Positions 30,806 through 40,918 are shown, numbered from the stretch's first letter. The stretch: 64,000 nucleotides of DNA from Ignavibacteria bacterium (GCA_012518115.1 JAAYTD010000087.1:86568-150567); one strand, 5' to 3'. Notes: generated by a model not told the origin, from the sequence alone. Made by a program: numbers and translations.

Positions 30806-31258
30806 TTATTCTAAATAATTTATAAAATCTTGTAAAATAATAGCAGCAGCTATTTTATCAGTGCTTCCTTTAGTTGCACGAAATTTCTTTTTTTTCCCTA
30901 TTTCTAACATTGTAGTTACTGCTTTTTTTGAACTAAACGACTCATCTTGAATAAAAACAGGCAATTCACTTTTTATTTTTAATTCTTCAATAAATTTTTC
31001 TAAATGTTCAATTAGTTCTAAATGCGAATTTGACTCTGTATCGTATATAGGTTTTCCTACAACAATCGCACCGACATTTTCTTTTTCGATCAATTTCAGC
31101 AGGAGCTCCCAAAAATTATTATCTCTATAATTCAAAACTAAAAGAGGAGTTACAGAAATATGTAAAGCATCAGAAATAGCTATGCCTACACGCGACTTTC
31201 CGAAATCAATCCCAAGTATCCGTTTAAAATTTATCTTTTCTTTTAGTTGCTTATCCAA
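30806..31258 (-). CDS. ruvX: Holliday junction resolvase RuvX (YqgF family)
   Basis: ILGIDFGKSRVGIAISDAL...AIVVGKPIYD...QDESFSSKKA...DKIAAAIILQDFI. Confidence 0.9.
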   Translation of the reverse strand: MDKQLKEKINFKRILGIDFGKSRVGIAISDALHISVTPLLVLNYRDNNFWELLLKLIEKENVGAIVVGKPIYDTESNSHLELIEHLEKFIEELKIKSELPVFIQDESFSSKKAVTTMLEIGKKKKFRATKGSTDKIAAAIILQDFINYLE

Positions 31259-31296
31259 TAAAAAACGTTAGCTATTAGAATGTAAAAAAATACTCT

Positions 31297-32334
31297 TTAT
31301 CCTACAAGTGATTTATGTGCAATTATTACGCAAGTTCCAAATGTTGTTTTATAAAATTCAACTTCTCCAAAACCAGCTTCTTTTACTGTTACCCAGATAT
31401 CTGCATACGTATATGAATCACCTGATTCTGTGTTTACCAACAAATTAATTGACTGCAATACTGTAACAAGAGGAGAAGTACGATGGTCATCAATAAGCTG
31501 TTGATGAATAATTAACTTTCCACCACGAGCAAGTGATGTATATACTCTTTTAAGAATATTTATATTCTCTACAACAGAATAATCATGCAAAAGATTGCTA
31601 ATGAAAATACAGTTATAATCTTCACCAAAATCATCTTCTAACAAATCACCTTCAATAAAATTTATGTTTTTTTCTAAGGTAGAACATTCTTCTCTTATCA
31701 TTTCTTCAGCAACATTTACAACTTTCGGATAATCAAAAAGATAGACTTGAGTATTAGGAGATTCTTTTGCAAACTCTACTGCATAACGTCCCGAACCTAA
31801 GCCCAAACATAGTAATTTGTTAAAAGATTTAATATTGCTAAGCAAAAATTTCATTATATATTCTATTTCGATTTTTGCTCTCCAGTTTGCCGATAAAAGA
31901 AAATCATGTATCCATTTTTCATCTTTGTCACACAACCTATCTTTAGCTTTAACTTTGCCTGTCTTTATAACTTCTGTTAATGTTCCCCAACTTTCCCATA
32001 AGTCCGAGCTATGAAGCAAAAACCCATAATAATCTTCGCTTGTTTTAATTAAATGTTGTGCTGATAATTCTGTATTTTTATAATACATCTCAGTCTTATG
32101 TAGCAACTTTATAGCTACAAGCGCATTTAGTAAGCGTTCTAAGAACCTACTATTTACTCCTAGAGTTTCTGCTAATTCTGTTGCAGTTTTTTTCTCTTTT
32201 CCTATTAACGAAAATATATCTAATTCTACGGCAGAAAATAGGACTTGACTTTTTTGAAATCCTATAGCTATTTCTTGAATGATATTATATGCAGAGCCTT
32301 CAGCCCAGCGAGGATCAATTTTAGGTTTTGCCAT
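31297..32334 (-). CDS. Class I SAM-dependent methyltransferase (O-methyltransferase-like with N-terminal wHTH)
   Basis: FSAVELDIFSLIGKEKKTATELAETLGV..., CLGLGSGRYAVEFAKESP, FISNLLHDYSVVENINILKRVYTSLARGGKLIIHQQL. Confidence 0.83.
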   Translation of the reverse strand: MAKPKIDPRWAEGSAYNIIQEIAIGFQKSQVLFSAVELDIFSLIGKEKKTATELAETLGVNSRFLERLLNALVAIKLLHKTEMYYKNTELSAQHLIKTSEDYYGFLLHSSDLWESWGTLTEVIKTGKVKAKDRLCDKDEKWIHDFLLSANWRAKIEIEYIMKFLLSNIKSFNKLLCLGLGSGRYAVEFAKESPNTQVYLFDYPKVVNVAEEMIREECSTLEKNINFIEGDLLEDDFGEDYNCIFISNLLHDYSVVENINILKRVYTSLARGGKLIIHQQLIDDHRTSPLVTVLQSINLLVNTESGDSYTYADIWVTVKEAGFGEVEFYKTTFGTCVIIAHKSLVG

Positions 32335-32506
32335 AACTTACTCCATTTTTTATTTTTTTCTAATACACAAACGTTTTAAAATAAACATATTTTTATTAAA
32401 TTCAAAATTTATATAAAAAAATGCCTTTTATATTATCTTTATTATTTTTTTTAGCATAAAATTAACATAAAAGGCAAGTCTTGAAATAGCATTAACTTAT
32501 AAAATA

Positions 32507-33412
32507 TTAGCTTTGTTGATTAAAGAGTTCTTTAATCGTAGCTATTGAACTTAAAACACCCGTTGCTTCGTAAGGCATAAACACCATTTTGTTCGGATTG
32601 TCCGATATATCTTTCAAGCTTTCAATATACTTAAGAGCTATAAGATAAGAAGCAGGATCAGCTTTTGTACTAGCTAAAGATTTTGAAACAATTTCTATAG
32701 CTTTCGCTTCCGCTTCCGCTACACGTAGTTTAGCTTCAGCCACACCTTCAGCTTCTAATATACGTTTGCGTTTTTCACCTTCAGCAGAGATAATTGCGGA
32801 TTGTTGATTTCCTTCAGCCGTTAAAATTGCAGATTGTTTTTCACCTTCAGCCGTTAAAATTACAGCGCGTCTGTTACGTTCTGCTGTCATCTGTTTTTCC
32901 ATAGTTACACGAATATCTTCAGGCGGAAGAATATTGCGAACTTCAACGCGAATAACTTTTACACCCCATTTGTCTGTAGCGCTATCCAAAACACCACGCA
33001 ACTTCGCATTAATCGCTTCACGGCTTGATAAAGTGTGATCCAAATCCATTTCACCTATAACGGAACGTATTGTACTTGTTGTAAGTTGCTGAATACCTAT
33101 ACTTACATTGAAAATTTCGTAAACAGTTTTTATCGGATCTATAACCTGCCAATAAACAACACAATCCACCTGCATAGTAACGTTATCACGCGTTATAACA
33201 GATTGAGGATCTATATCTATAAGTTGCTCACGTAAATCAAGAGTACTGCGAACCTTATCAATAAATGGAACGATAATATTTAAGCCCGACTGAGCAAGTT
33301 TATGAAATTTACCAAGTCGTTCAATAATTTTAACAGAAGCTTGATTAACAACTTTTACACTGGAAAAAGCAACTATTACAACAAAAATAATTAAAGCTAT
33401 AATTAATGTCAT
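32507..33412 (-). CDS. SPFH/Band 7 (stomatin/paraslipin-like) membrane protein
   Basis: VKIIERLGKFHKLAQSGLNIIVPFID...QVDCVVYWQV...VRVEVRNILPPEDI...MEKQMTAERNRRA. Confidence 0.92.
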   Translation of the reverse strand: MTLIIALIIFVVIVAFSSVKVVNQASVKIIERLGKFHKLAQSGLNIIVPFIDKVRSTLDLREQLIDIDPQSVITRDNVTMQVDCVVYWQVIDPIKTVYEIFNVSIGIQQLTTSTIRSVIGEMDLDHTLSSREAINAKLRGVLDSATDKWGVKVIRVEVRNILPPEDIRVTMEKQMTAERNRRAVILTAEGEKQSAILTAEGNQQSAIISAEGEKRKRILEAEGVAEAKLRVAEAEAKAIEIVSKSLASTKADPASYLIALKYIESLKDISDNPNKMVFMPYEATGVLSSIATIKELFNQQS

Positions 33413-33510
33413 ATTTTTACTCCCTATAAAATAAAAATGAATACAAAAAAATAGATAGACGTAATTAATTATAATTTATTTTTTAATAATTACTAAAATA
33501 TACAAAAAAA

Positions 33511-33537
33511 TATCTTCTAAAAAATATTTAGAAGATA
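33511..33537. terminator. Perfect 11-bp hairpin, probable terminator of the proline dehydrogenase gene
   Basis: TATCTTCTAAA-AAATA-TTTAGAAGATA. Confidence 0.5.
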
Positions 33538-33579
33538 TAAAAATAATCGTAGAATTAATATCTGTTATTAGCTCTAAAT

Positions 33580-34488
33580 TTACTTGCCTATTCCAAAAAT
33601 TGCTTTGAAAACATGCATAGCTACTTCAGGGTTCTCTTTCATTCTACGTATTGAATAACCATACCAATCCTCGCCAAACGGCACATAAATTGTTACATTG
33701 TGTCCGTCTTCTAAAAGCTTATTACGACGCTCTTCACGAACTCCTAAAAGCATTTCAAAACTATACTTATCCTTGCTTAAATTAAGTTCTTTTATGCGTT
33801 TTTCAGCATATTGAAGTAAATCTTCATCATGAGTAGCTATAGCAGGAAATGCACCATTAGGAATGTTTTCTAACAATAAATCTAACAATTTCTTATAGTT
33901 ATCCCTAATTTCTTCTTTGTCTTTATAGGCAATAGAAGCACTTTCTACATAAATACCTTTACATAGACGTATATTAGGTTTTAATTCTAAAAGAGATCTA
34001 ATATCACTTTCCGTACGCTTCAAATAAGCTTGCAAAACTATTCCTACGTTTGTAAAACCTTCTTCTAAAAGACGACGATAAAGCGCAACAGTAGCCTCCG
34101 TATATGGCGAATTTTCCATATCAATGCGACAAAAAAGACCAAGTTCTTTAGCCTTAGCTACTATCATTTTTATATTTTCATAGCCGAACTCCGCATCTAT
34201 TCCTAAACCATTAGAAGTAGGTTTAATTGATAAATAAGATGGTAAATTCTCTTTCTTAATTGTATCAAGAACAACCATAGAAGCATCTCGCTCTTTTATA
34301 GCGCGCTCCCTCTCAGTAACAAATTCGCCAAGCACATCTATAGTAGTGCCACCACCAAGCTTAGCAAAATCTTTAGTCGTTTGAATAGCATCGGAAAGTT
34401 TTAAGCCCGAAATATACTTTTTCCCAAAAAACCAAATCAACTTCTTTGGCATTAAAGGAATTATACTAACAATAAGTCTGTTAAACAT
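33580..34488 (-). CDS. Proline dehydrogenase
   Basis: LSIKPTSNGLGID, FCRIDMENSPYTEATVALYRRLL, IRLCKGIYVE, FEMLLGVREERRNKLLEDGHNVTIYVPFGEDWYGYSIRRM. Confidence 0.92.
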   Translation of the reverse strand: MFNRLIVSIIPLMPKKLIWFFGKKYISGLKLSDAIQTTKDFAKLGGGTTIDVLGEFVTERERAIKERDASMVVLDTIKKENLPSYLSIKPTSNGLGIDAEFGYENIKMIVAKAKELGLFCRIDMENSPYTEATVALYRRLLEEGFTNVGIVLQAYLKRTESDIRSLLELKPNIRLCKGIYVESASIAYKDKEEIRDNYKKLLDLLLENIPNGAFPAIATHDEDLLQYAEKRIKELNLSKDKYSFEMLLGVREERRNKLLEDGHNVTIYVPFGEDWYGYSIRRMKENPEVAMHVFKAIFGIGK

Positions 34489-34662
34489 AATATTTTTACT
34501 TTAAAAAATTTGAAAATTAATTTTGTATCTAATTATTCTCTAAATATAATCATTTAATTTGCAAAATTAACATTTTTTTTTTTGAAAAACTATATTTTTT
34601 TCGTTTTTATAAAAAAAATGCAGTTGTTGATAATTTTATTTTATTATTAGAAAAAAAAATGA

Positions 34663-34670
34663 TATATTTG
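34663..34670 (+). promoter_or_regulatory. Candidate -7 element TATATTTG upstream of rpmH
   Basis: Match to TAnnTTTG about 52 bp before the rpmH ATG. Confidence 0.45.
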
Positions 34671-34721
34671 TAATCCTATTGTTTTGAATATATAAAAAAA
34701 TAAATAAATGAGGGAACACAA

Positions 34722-34865
34722 ATGAAAAGAACATTTCAACCAAGTCGTAGAAAACGCGCAAATAAACATGGATTTCGCGCAAGAATGGCAACAAAAAACG
34801 GAAGAAGAGTGCTAGCTAGTCGCAGAGCAAAAGGAAGACGTAAACTTACCGTTAGCGACGAATAA
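34722..34865 (+). CDS. rpmH: 50S ribosomal protein L34
   Basis: Missed by the ORF track (47 aa): [47 protein letters not shown]. Confidence 0.98.
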   Translation: MKRTFQPSRRKRANKHGFRARMATKNGRRVLASRRAKGRRKLTVSDE

Positions 34866-34880
34866 ATAAATGCTGCAAAT

Positions 34881-35315
34881 ATGCTGCAATTAAAACCAAT
34901 TAAGGGATTTAATAATATAGGACTTATCTATAAAAATGGTAATAAGTTCTATGCAAACAATGCTACAGCAATTGTTGTATTTAGAAAAAATTATTCTTGC
35001 CAAAACGTAACAAAAGAAAATTCTACTATATACTTCGCTGTTATTATAGGAAAAAAAACTGCAAAAAAAGCAGTTGTCCGAAATAGAATAAAAAGATTGT
35101 TACGTGAAAGTTTAAGAATACTAACAAAACAATATCATGAAAAAATTAATTGCATAGAACAAATTATACTATATTACAACGCAGCACCAACTCATCAAAA
35201 ACTTATAAAACTTAAAGACATTATGCCTGCTATTGAAAATATTTTAATGCAGGCTTTTATTTATTATAATGACAATAGTACGCAAAATTTTAATAGCTCC
35301 GATAAAAGTATATAA
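34881..35315 (+). CDS. rnpA: Ribonuclease P protein component
   Basis: [28 protein letters not shown] motif directly downstream of rpmH. Confidence 0.93.
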   Translation: MLQLKPIKGFNNIGLIYKNGNKFYANNATAIVVFRKNYSCQNVTKENSTIYFAVIIGKKTAKKAVVRNRIKRLLRESLRILTKQYHEKINCIEQIILYYNAAPTHQKLIKLKDIMPAIENILMQAFIYYNDNSTQNFNSSDKSI

Positions 35316-35511
35316 GAAAATTATATCACCTATTCTTCCAAACTCATGCCGTTATGTACCTACTTGCTCGCAATATACAATAGAAGCTATAGAAAAACAC
35401 GGCATTTTCGGAGTACTGCTCGGCATGTGGCGTATATTAAGATGCAATCCTTTCGCTAAAGGTGGCTTTGACCCTGTCCCTGACAAGCTCTTTAAAAATA
35501 ATAAGTTGTAA
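35269..35511 (+). CDS. yidD: Membrane protein insertion efficiency factor YidD
   Basis: [60 protein letters not shown]. Confidence 0.95.
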   Translation: MTIVRKILIAPIKVYKKIISPILPNSCRYVPTCSQYTIEAIEKHGIFGVLLGMWRILRCNPFAKGGFDPVPDKLFKNNKL

Positions 35512-35514
35512 TAG

Positions 35515-35645
35515 ACTACTCCGTCAGGCTAGCGCCTGCCACACCTTCGTCCCGAAGGGGAATTTTGTAGCCCGACCTTCAGGGAAGTTGAATTTAAAAA
35601 ATCCCCAAAATCATATAAACCACAAAAATCACAGTTCAGACAATA
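35515..35645. repeat. Dispersed composite repeat (family A + C, reverse orientation)
   Basis: GACTACTCCGTCAGGCTAGCGCCTGCCACACCTTCGTCCCGAAGGGGAATTTT...AATCATATAAACCACAAAAATCACAGTTCAGACAA. Confidence 0.85.
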
Positions 35646-35724
35646 GAAACAAACTAATACATAATTAAAAATGCTATTACTAGCTAGCGCGAAGATTATA
35701 ATTTTATAGAAAAGAATAAAAAAA

Positions 35725-35758
35725 AAGAGCTCAGCTAAAAAATAACTAAGCTCCTTTT
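35725..35758 (-). terminator. Putative terminator of the 35781..36455 gene
   Basis: aaaaaaaGAGCTcAGct...ctaAGCTCctttt hairpin with T tract on the minus strand. Confidence 0.5.
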
Positions 35759-35780
35759 AATTTAATTGCTTGCACGAAAA

Positions 35781-36455
35781 TTAAATGCTAATACCTTTAC
35801 GTATTGTTCGCATCCATGCAATTTCGTTTGTTCCAAACCCAGTAACATAAATAAAATATATTCCGTCAGGAAGATTTGCTAAACTTATTGTAGCGCCAGG
35901 GTTATCATCTGTTTTTGGAGTAAAACCACCTTCTGGAAATTCAATTGTTTTTACTATCGGACCATCAATAGTCTCGGAAAGTGGCATACTATATATAGTT
36001 TCACCAAACAAACTAGCAGGTTGTCCTGTGCGTGTTTCGTTTAGAACTACGTTACCTGTCATTACATCTATTACCTTTAACGTAAAAGCAGACTCTTGCC
36101 AAAATACTGTAATTGAAGTATCTGTTGTAGTTGGTCTATTAATACCAGCTTCACTTCTAACTAAATTATTCGGCAAATACCAAACAGTATCAAGAGTTTG
36201 CTGAGCACAATTAGTAATAATTCCAAATCTCGGAATGCCATAATTTCTATGAACTTCTATTTTTGTATAGACATTAGAAGTTGGACTGCACGGCATAAGC
36301 TCAGTAGTTATTTTGTGCTGCTTGCCCCACCAACGATTATACCCATCTTCTAACGTAAAATCATCAAGTTGCATTTTCACAGAAGATTGTGAATAAGCCA
36401 TTGTAGCTCCCAAAAAGAAAAATAGTGAAGCTACCATTAAAATTTTCTTTTTCAT
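35781..36455 (-). CDS. Secreted hypothetical protein
   Basis: Signal peptide MKKKILMVASLFFFLGATMAYSQ; C-terminus ISLANLPDGIYFIYVTGFGTNEIAWMRTIRKGISI resembles a surface/sorting-type beta domain. Confidence 0.6.
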   Translation of the reverse strand: MKKKILMVASLFFFLGATMAYSQSSVKMQLDDFTLEDGYNRWWGKQHKITTELMPCSPTSNVYTKIEVHRNYGIPRFGIITNCAQQTLDTVWYLPNNLVRSEAGINRPTTTDTSITVFWQESAFTLKVIDVMTGNVVLNETRTGQPASLFGETIYSMPLSETIDGPIVKTIEFPEGGFTPKTDDNPGATISLANLPDGIYFIYVTGFGTNEIAWMRTIRKGISI

Positions 36456-36591
36456 TTTATTGAACTCCTTTGATTATAAATAAAAAAATAACAGTACTAA
36501 TTTAAACTTTTTTTTTATTTTTCCAAATATTTTTTAAAAAATATTTAAAAAAACTGAATAATTTTTACTTAATATATATATCTTTCATAAC

Positions 36592-37182
36592 TTATTTCAC
36601 AGCAAGTTTCAAAGAAGCTATTATTATATCTTGTATTGTAGCATCTTTATCTAAACTAGCTAGTGCTTTTTTTACTGCTTTTTCCGCTGTTGCTTTATTA
36701 TGTCCGAGACCAATTAATGCGGCAATAGCTTCTTCTGCATTAAAGACATTTGTAGTACTTTCAACGCCTTGAACACCTAATTTTGTTATTTTATCTCTTA
36801 GGTCTATCAAAATTCTTTCGGCTGTTTTCTTTCCTATTCCCGGAATTTTTTGCAGTAGTGTTAAATTGTTCTCGCCTATAACTTGAATTAATTCGTAGCT
36901 ATCAACAGAAGATAAAATAGCTATGGCAGATTTAGGTCCTATTCCTGGAACGGTCAGCAACATTTTAAATATCTCTCTTTCAACATCATCAGCAAATCCG
37001 AACAACAACAATGCATCGTCTCTTGGTATAAGAAAAGTTTTTATAGTGATTAGCGTTCCTATTTCCGGCAACTTTTCAGAAGTATTTGCAGAAACTGTTA
37101 ATAAATATCCTACTCCTGAACAATCAACAACAATTTCTGTTGCTTTTTTTAAAACTAAATTTCCTGTAATTTGTGCAATCAT
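36592..37182 (-). CDS. ruvA: Holliday junction branch migration protein RuvA
   Basis: MIAQITGNLVLKKATEIVVDCSGVGYLL...LLTVPGIGPKSAIAILS...LLQKIPGIGKKTAERILIDLRDKI. Confidence 0.96.
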   Translation of the reverse strand: MIAQITGNLVLKKATEIVVDCSGVGYLLTVSANTSEKLPEIGTLITIKTFLIPRDDALLLFGFADDVEREIFKMLLTVPGIGPKSAIAILSSVDSYELIQVIGENNLTLLQKIPGIGKKTAERILIDLRDKITKLGVQGVESTTNVFNAEEAIAALIGLGHNKATAEKAVKKALASLDKDATIQDIIIASLKLAVK

Positions 37183-37285
37183 TTTATATTAATTTTATGA
37201 AAAACATTCAAATATATGAAATTATTTTATTAATCTTACAAAACATATCAAATAATACTATAATTTTTCGTATTTTTGTTGTTAA

Positions 37286-38029
37286 ATGATTGTTAAAAGT
37301 GAAGCTGTTGTTTTGCAAGTAAGGCAATTTGGAGATTCGAGTAAAATAGCTATTTTATATTCTAAAGAATATGGCAAAATATCTGTTATAGCAAAAGGTG
37401 CTTTCACTGCTAAAAATAAATTTGGCGGTGCTTTAAGTCCTTTATCTTATGTAAATGCAATTTTTTATAAGAAATCAAGTACTGATTTACATTTACTCAA
37501 AGAAATTGAATTGATAAAACCACTTACCAAACTTTCAGATAATTATGAAAATTTATTATTAGGACTTACAACTTGTGAATTTTTATTAAACACGCAGTTA
37601 GAATACTCTGCAAGCGAAGAATTATTTGTAAATCTTGTAAATTATTTACAATTGTTAAATAATTCCAAAGAGGAAAATTATTCATTAACTTCTTTATTTT
37701 TATTTAAGTTATCCGAATTGATAGGTTTTTTAGTTGATTTTTCTTTTGTCAAAGAATATCTAAATTCTTGCAACGCAAACAGTCATATTTCATTTTTTTT
37801 AGACGATATTTCAATAGCTACAAAATTTAATTCTAATTATTGTTACAATTTTAAGACAACTACACTAGTAAAATTATTGGATTATCATCAAAAATCTTTT
37901 TATTCACCTACATTTACTTCTTATTTAACTAAAGATGAATTTATTGAAGTTGCATTTTTTTTCAATAATTTTTTTGTTTTTCATTTAAGTAAAAAATTTT
38001 CTATTAAATCTCTTTCACTATTAGTTTGA
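37286..38029 (+). CDS. recO: DNA repair protein RecO
   Basis: EAVVLQVRQFGDSSKIAILYSKEYGKISVIAKGAFTAKNKFGGALSPLSYVNAIFYKK. Confidence 0.87.
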   Translation: MIVKSEAVVLQVRQFGDSSKIAILYSKEYGKISVIAKGAFTAKNKFGGALSPLSYVNAIFYKKSSTDLHLLKEIELIKPLTKLSDNYENLLLGLTTCEFLLNTQLEYSASEELFVNLVNYLQLLNNSKEENYSLTSLFLFKLSELIGFLVDFSFVKEYLNSCNANSHISFFLDDISIATKFNSNYCYNFKTTTLVKLLDYHQKSFYSPTFTSYLTKDEFIEVAFFFNNFFVFHLSKKFSIKSLSLLV

Positions 38030-38054
38030 TTATTTTTCTGATACTTATAACATT

Positions 38055-39392
38055 ATGTTACTAAATATTTTTATTACGATTTTATTTGTTTTTGCAAATG
38101 CTTTTTGTGTTGCAGCGGAATTTGCCATTGTCAAAGTTCGTATGTCGCAATTACGTATTAAGGCTAAAGAAGGCAGCAAGTTAGCAGCACTTTCTCAAAA
38201 TATTGTTACTCACCTTGACTCTTATCTTTCAGCAACACAATTAGGTATTACTCTAGCTAGTCTTGGTTTAGGTTGGATTGGTGAACCTGTTGTGGGCGAA
38301 ATCATTCTAATAGCTATAGATTACTTAAACTTAAATATCACACCTGAAACGGCTCATTCTTTATCTTTACCTATTGCCTTTTCAGTTATAACTATTTTAC
38401 ACATCGTTTTAGGTGAATTAGTCCCGAAATCTTTAGCAATTCTTTACCCTGAAAATGTTACGATGACGCTTTCCATTCCATTAAAGATTTTGCATACAAT
38501 ATTCCGACCTTTTATATTTATTTTAAATGGCACGGCTAATGCCTTAATACGCTTAGTTGGACTGCAACCACCTACAGAAAATGACGAATATCATTCTACA
38601 GAAGAACTTAGAATGATATTAGCAGACAGCTCAAAAAGCGGTGAATTGGAAAATGAAAAACATAAGCTACTTGATAATATATTTGACTTTTCCGATACGC
38701 CTGTAAAACAAATTATGGTTCCACGTAATAAAATCATAGCTTTAGAAAAAGACACGGAAATAATTGAAATTTGGGAAACTATAATAGAATATGGCTATTC
38801 TCGCATTCCTATCTATGACCAAGATATAGATAATATAATAGGAATGGTTTACGGAAAAGATCTTCTAACATTAATAAAAAACAGGAACTTAATTATATTA
38901 GAAGACATTATAAGAAAACCATTATTTATTGATGAAAACGAATACATATCTAAAGTGTTAAAAAAGATGCAAACTTCACACTTGCATTTTGGTATAGTTT
39001 ATAATGAGTTTGCAGGCACAGCAGGTTTAGTTACACTTGAAGATATTATAGAAGAAATAGTTGGCGAAATCCAAGATGAACACGACGATGATGCCGAAAC
39101 GTTTGTTAAAGCTGTAAGTAACGAAGATTTTGATGTTATTGCTTCTTTAGCTATAAGTGATGTTAATGACTTTTTACCTGTTGAAATCCCCGAAAGTGAA
39201 GATTATGAAACTGTCGGCGGATATATTTTAAGTTTAACTAGCTCTATCCCGAAAGAACAAGAGCAAATTGTTACAGATGACTATGTGTTTTTAATTACAG
39301 GCGCTTCATCTCGCAAAATAGAAAAAGTTCGCATAAGCTACAGACCTAAAGAACAAGATAACACTAACGAAGATGAAGAGGAGAACTCGTAA
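38055..39392 (+). CDS. Hemolysin family protein (CNNM/DUF21 + CBS + CorC/HlyC domains)
   Basis: FCVAAEFAIVKVRMSQLRIKAKEGSKLA..., HIVLGELVPKSLAI, VPRNKIIALE, GTAGLVTLEDIIEEIVGEIQDEHD. Confidence 0.92.
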   Translation: MLLNIFITILFVFANAFCVAAEFAIVKVRMSQLRIKAKEGSKLAALSQNIVTHLDSYLSATQLGITLASLGLGWIGEPVVGEIILIAIDYLNLNITPETAHSLSLPIAFSVITILHIVLGELVPKSLAILYPENVTMTLSIPLKILHTIFRPFIFILNGTANALIRLVGLQPPTENDEYHSTEELRMILADSSKSGELENEKHKLLDNIFDFSDTPVKQIMVPRNKIIALEKDTEIIEIWETIIEYGYSRIPIYDQDIDNIIGMVYGKDLLTLIKNRNLIILEDIIRKPLFIDENEYISKVLKKMQTSHLHFGIVYNEFAGTAGLVTLEDIIEEIVGEIQDEHDDDAETFVKAVSNEDFDVIASLAISDVNDFLPVEIPESEDYETVGGYILSLTSSIPKEQEQIVTDDYVFLITGASSRKIEKVRISYRPKEQDNTNEDEEENS

Positions 39393-39419
39393 TTTCAAAT
39401 TGATATTTTAAAGTGGCAA

Positions 39420-39840
39420 ATGAAGTTTGACGTGGTAGTCGTTTGAAGTCGGAAGACGGGAGACAGAAGCAATTGACAATGGATTTTTTAACCGCAAAGA
39501 ACACAAAGACTTACGCAAAGATCGCAAAGAAGATAGAAGTCGGATTGTGTCGATTTACCTGATTTATATGATTAGTGTGATTTTAAGATGTACTAAAAAT
39601 TCCCCTTTGGAACGAAGGGGTGGCAGGCGCTAGCCTGACAGGGTAGTTTTTAATAAAATTTACTACAAACCCCGTAGGGGTGGCATTATTATAGAAAAAT
39701 TAATGCACAAAAACAAAGAAACCCCGTAGGGGTGACATAGCGTTCTTGTTTGGCTAATTAAAAATGTCACCCCTACGGGGTTTTATCAAAATTTGGACTT
39801 CACAATGCTATAATAATGTCATCCCTACGGGATTTTTAAA
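39420..39840. repeat. Intergenic repeat-accretion zone containing several dispersed families and a nested inverted repeat
   Basis: CGCAAAGA-type repeats (39490-39530), family C/A composite (39548-39650), and CCCCGTAGGGG units: two in one orientation (39666-39742), two inverted (39763-39836). Confidence 0.85.
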
Positions 39841-39908
39841 GGATATATAATTAATAGCCACATCGTCTGCTAGCGCAGACACTCCTCCACAAGAGGAGAA
39901 TTCAAAAA

Positions 39909-40901
39909 TTATTTTCTCTGTCTGTTTTGAGCGATTTTTATAGCAGCTATTATTGCAGCTAGTGTACTTTTAGCGCTAACATTGCTTTTCCCTACCATAT
40001 CAAATGCGGTTCCGTGATCGGGCGAAGTCCTTACTATTGGTAAATTAGCCGTGAAGTTTACTCCGCTACCGTTAGCGATTAATTTTAATGGGATTAAACC
40101 TTGATCGTGATACATTGCAACTACTGCATCAAATTTCTCATAGCTACCGTGAGCAAAGAAACCATCAGCAGCAAAAGTTCCCGAAACATTAACTCCTTTA
40201 CGTTTCATCACTTCCAAAGCAGGAGCTATTACTTGCAATTCTTCTTTTCCCATTAATCCGTTTTCTCCTGAATGCGGGTTCATTCCTAAAACAGCTATAT
40301 TCGGTTTTTCTACAGCAAAATCTTTACGCAAGCTCCTATTCAAATGATAAATTAAAGTAGACAACCTTTTTTTTGTAACGCGCCTTGAAACAAGATACAA
40401 AGGAATATGCGTAGTAGCTAAAACTACACGTAAGTTCTCGTGAAATAATATCATTATCGGATTTTTAACATTGCACATTTTCGCTATATGTTCCGTATGC
40501 CCTATAAAACCAACTTCCGTTTCATTAATTGCTTTTTTATTTACTGGCAAAGTTACAATTGCATCAAATTCACCTGCCAAAGTTTTTTTAGTAGCTTCAT
40601 TTATTGCCATAATAGCTAGCTTCCCCGCTTCAGCAGATAATTCGCCTAATTTCAAATCAAATGAATAAGATAAATCATATATTTTTACTGCTTTGCTTTT
40701 TATAATTAAAGTATTATCGCAATCGCAAATTTTTGCAGGTAAATTCAATTGACATATATATTGATTTATAACTTTTCTATTGCCGAACAATGTAAAGTTA
40801 TTGTATTTAATTTCATCAAGATTTAAGTTTTCACTAATAGCTTTTACGAAAGTTTCAAGCGAAATTCCGTTTGCATCTCCAATTGTTACAGCTAGTTCCA
40901 T
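39909..40901 (-). CDS. pdxA: 4-hydroxythreonine-4-phosphate dehydrogenase
   Basis: VTIGDANGISLE..., LPVNKKAI, GHTEHIA, GMNPHSGENGLMGKEE, DGFFAHGSYEKFDAVVAMYHDQGLIPLKLIANGSGVNFT, RTSPDHGTAFDMVGK. Confidence 0.95.
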   Translation of the reverse strand: MELAVTIGDANGISLETFVKAISENLNLDEIKYNNFTLFGNRKVINQYICQLNLPAKICDCDNTLIIKSKAVKIYDLSYSFDLKLGELSAEAGKLAIMAINEATKKTLAGEFDAIVTLPVNKKAINETEVGFIGHTEHIAKMCNVKNPIMILFHENLRVVLATTHIPLYLVSRRVTKKRLSTLIYHLNRSLRKDFAVEKPNIAVLGMNPHSGENGLMGKEELQVIAPALEVMKRKGVNVSGTFAADGFFAHGSYEKFDAVVAMYHDQGLIPLKLIANGSGVNFTANLPIVRTSPDHGTAFDMVGKSNVSAKSTLAAIIAAIKIAQNRQRK

Positions 40902-40918
40902 AAATTTAATTTCTCAAA

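Noticed and set aside
35462-35668. Plus-strand 68-aa ORF
   Set aside because: Overlaps the yidD 3' end and a dispersed repeat.
39661-39840. Possible CRISPR array from CCCCGTAGGGG repeats
   Set aside because: Few units, irregular spacing, units in opposite orientations, and no cas genes in the window.
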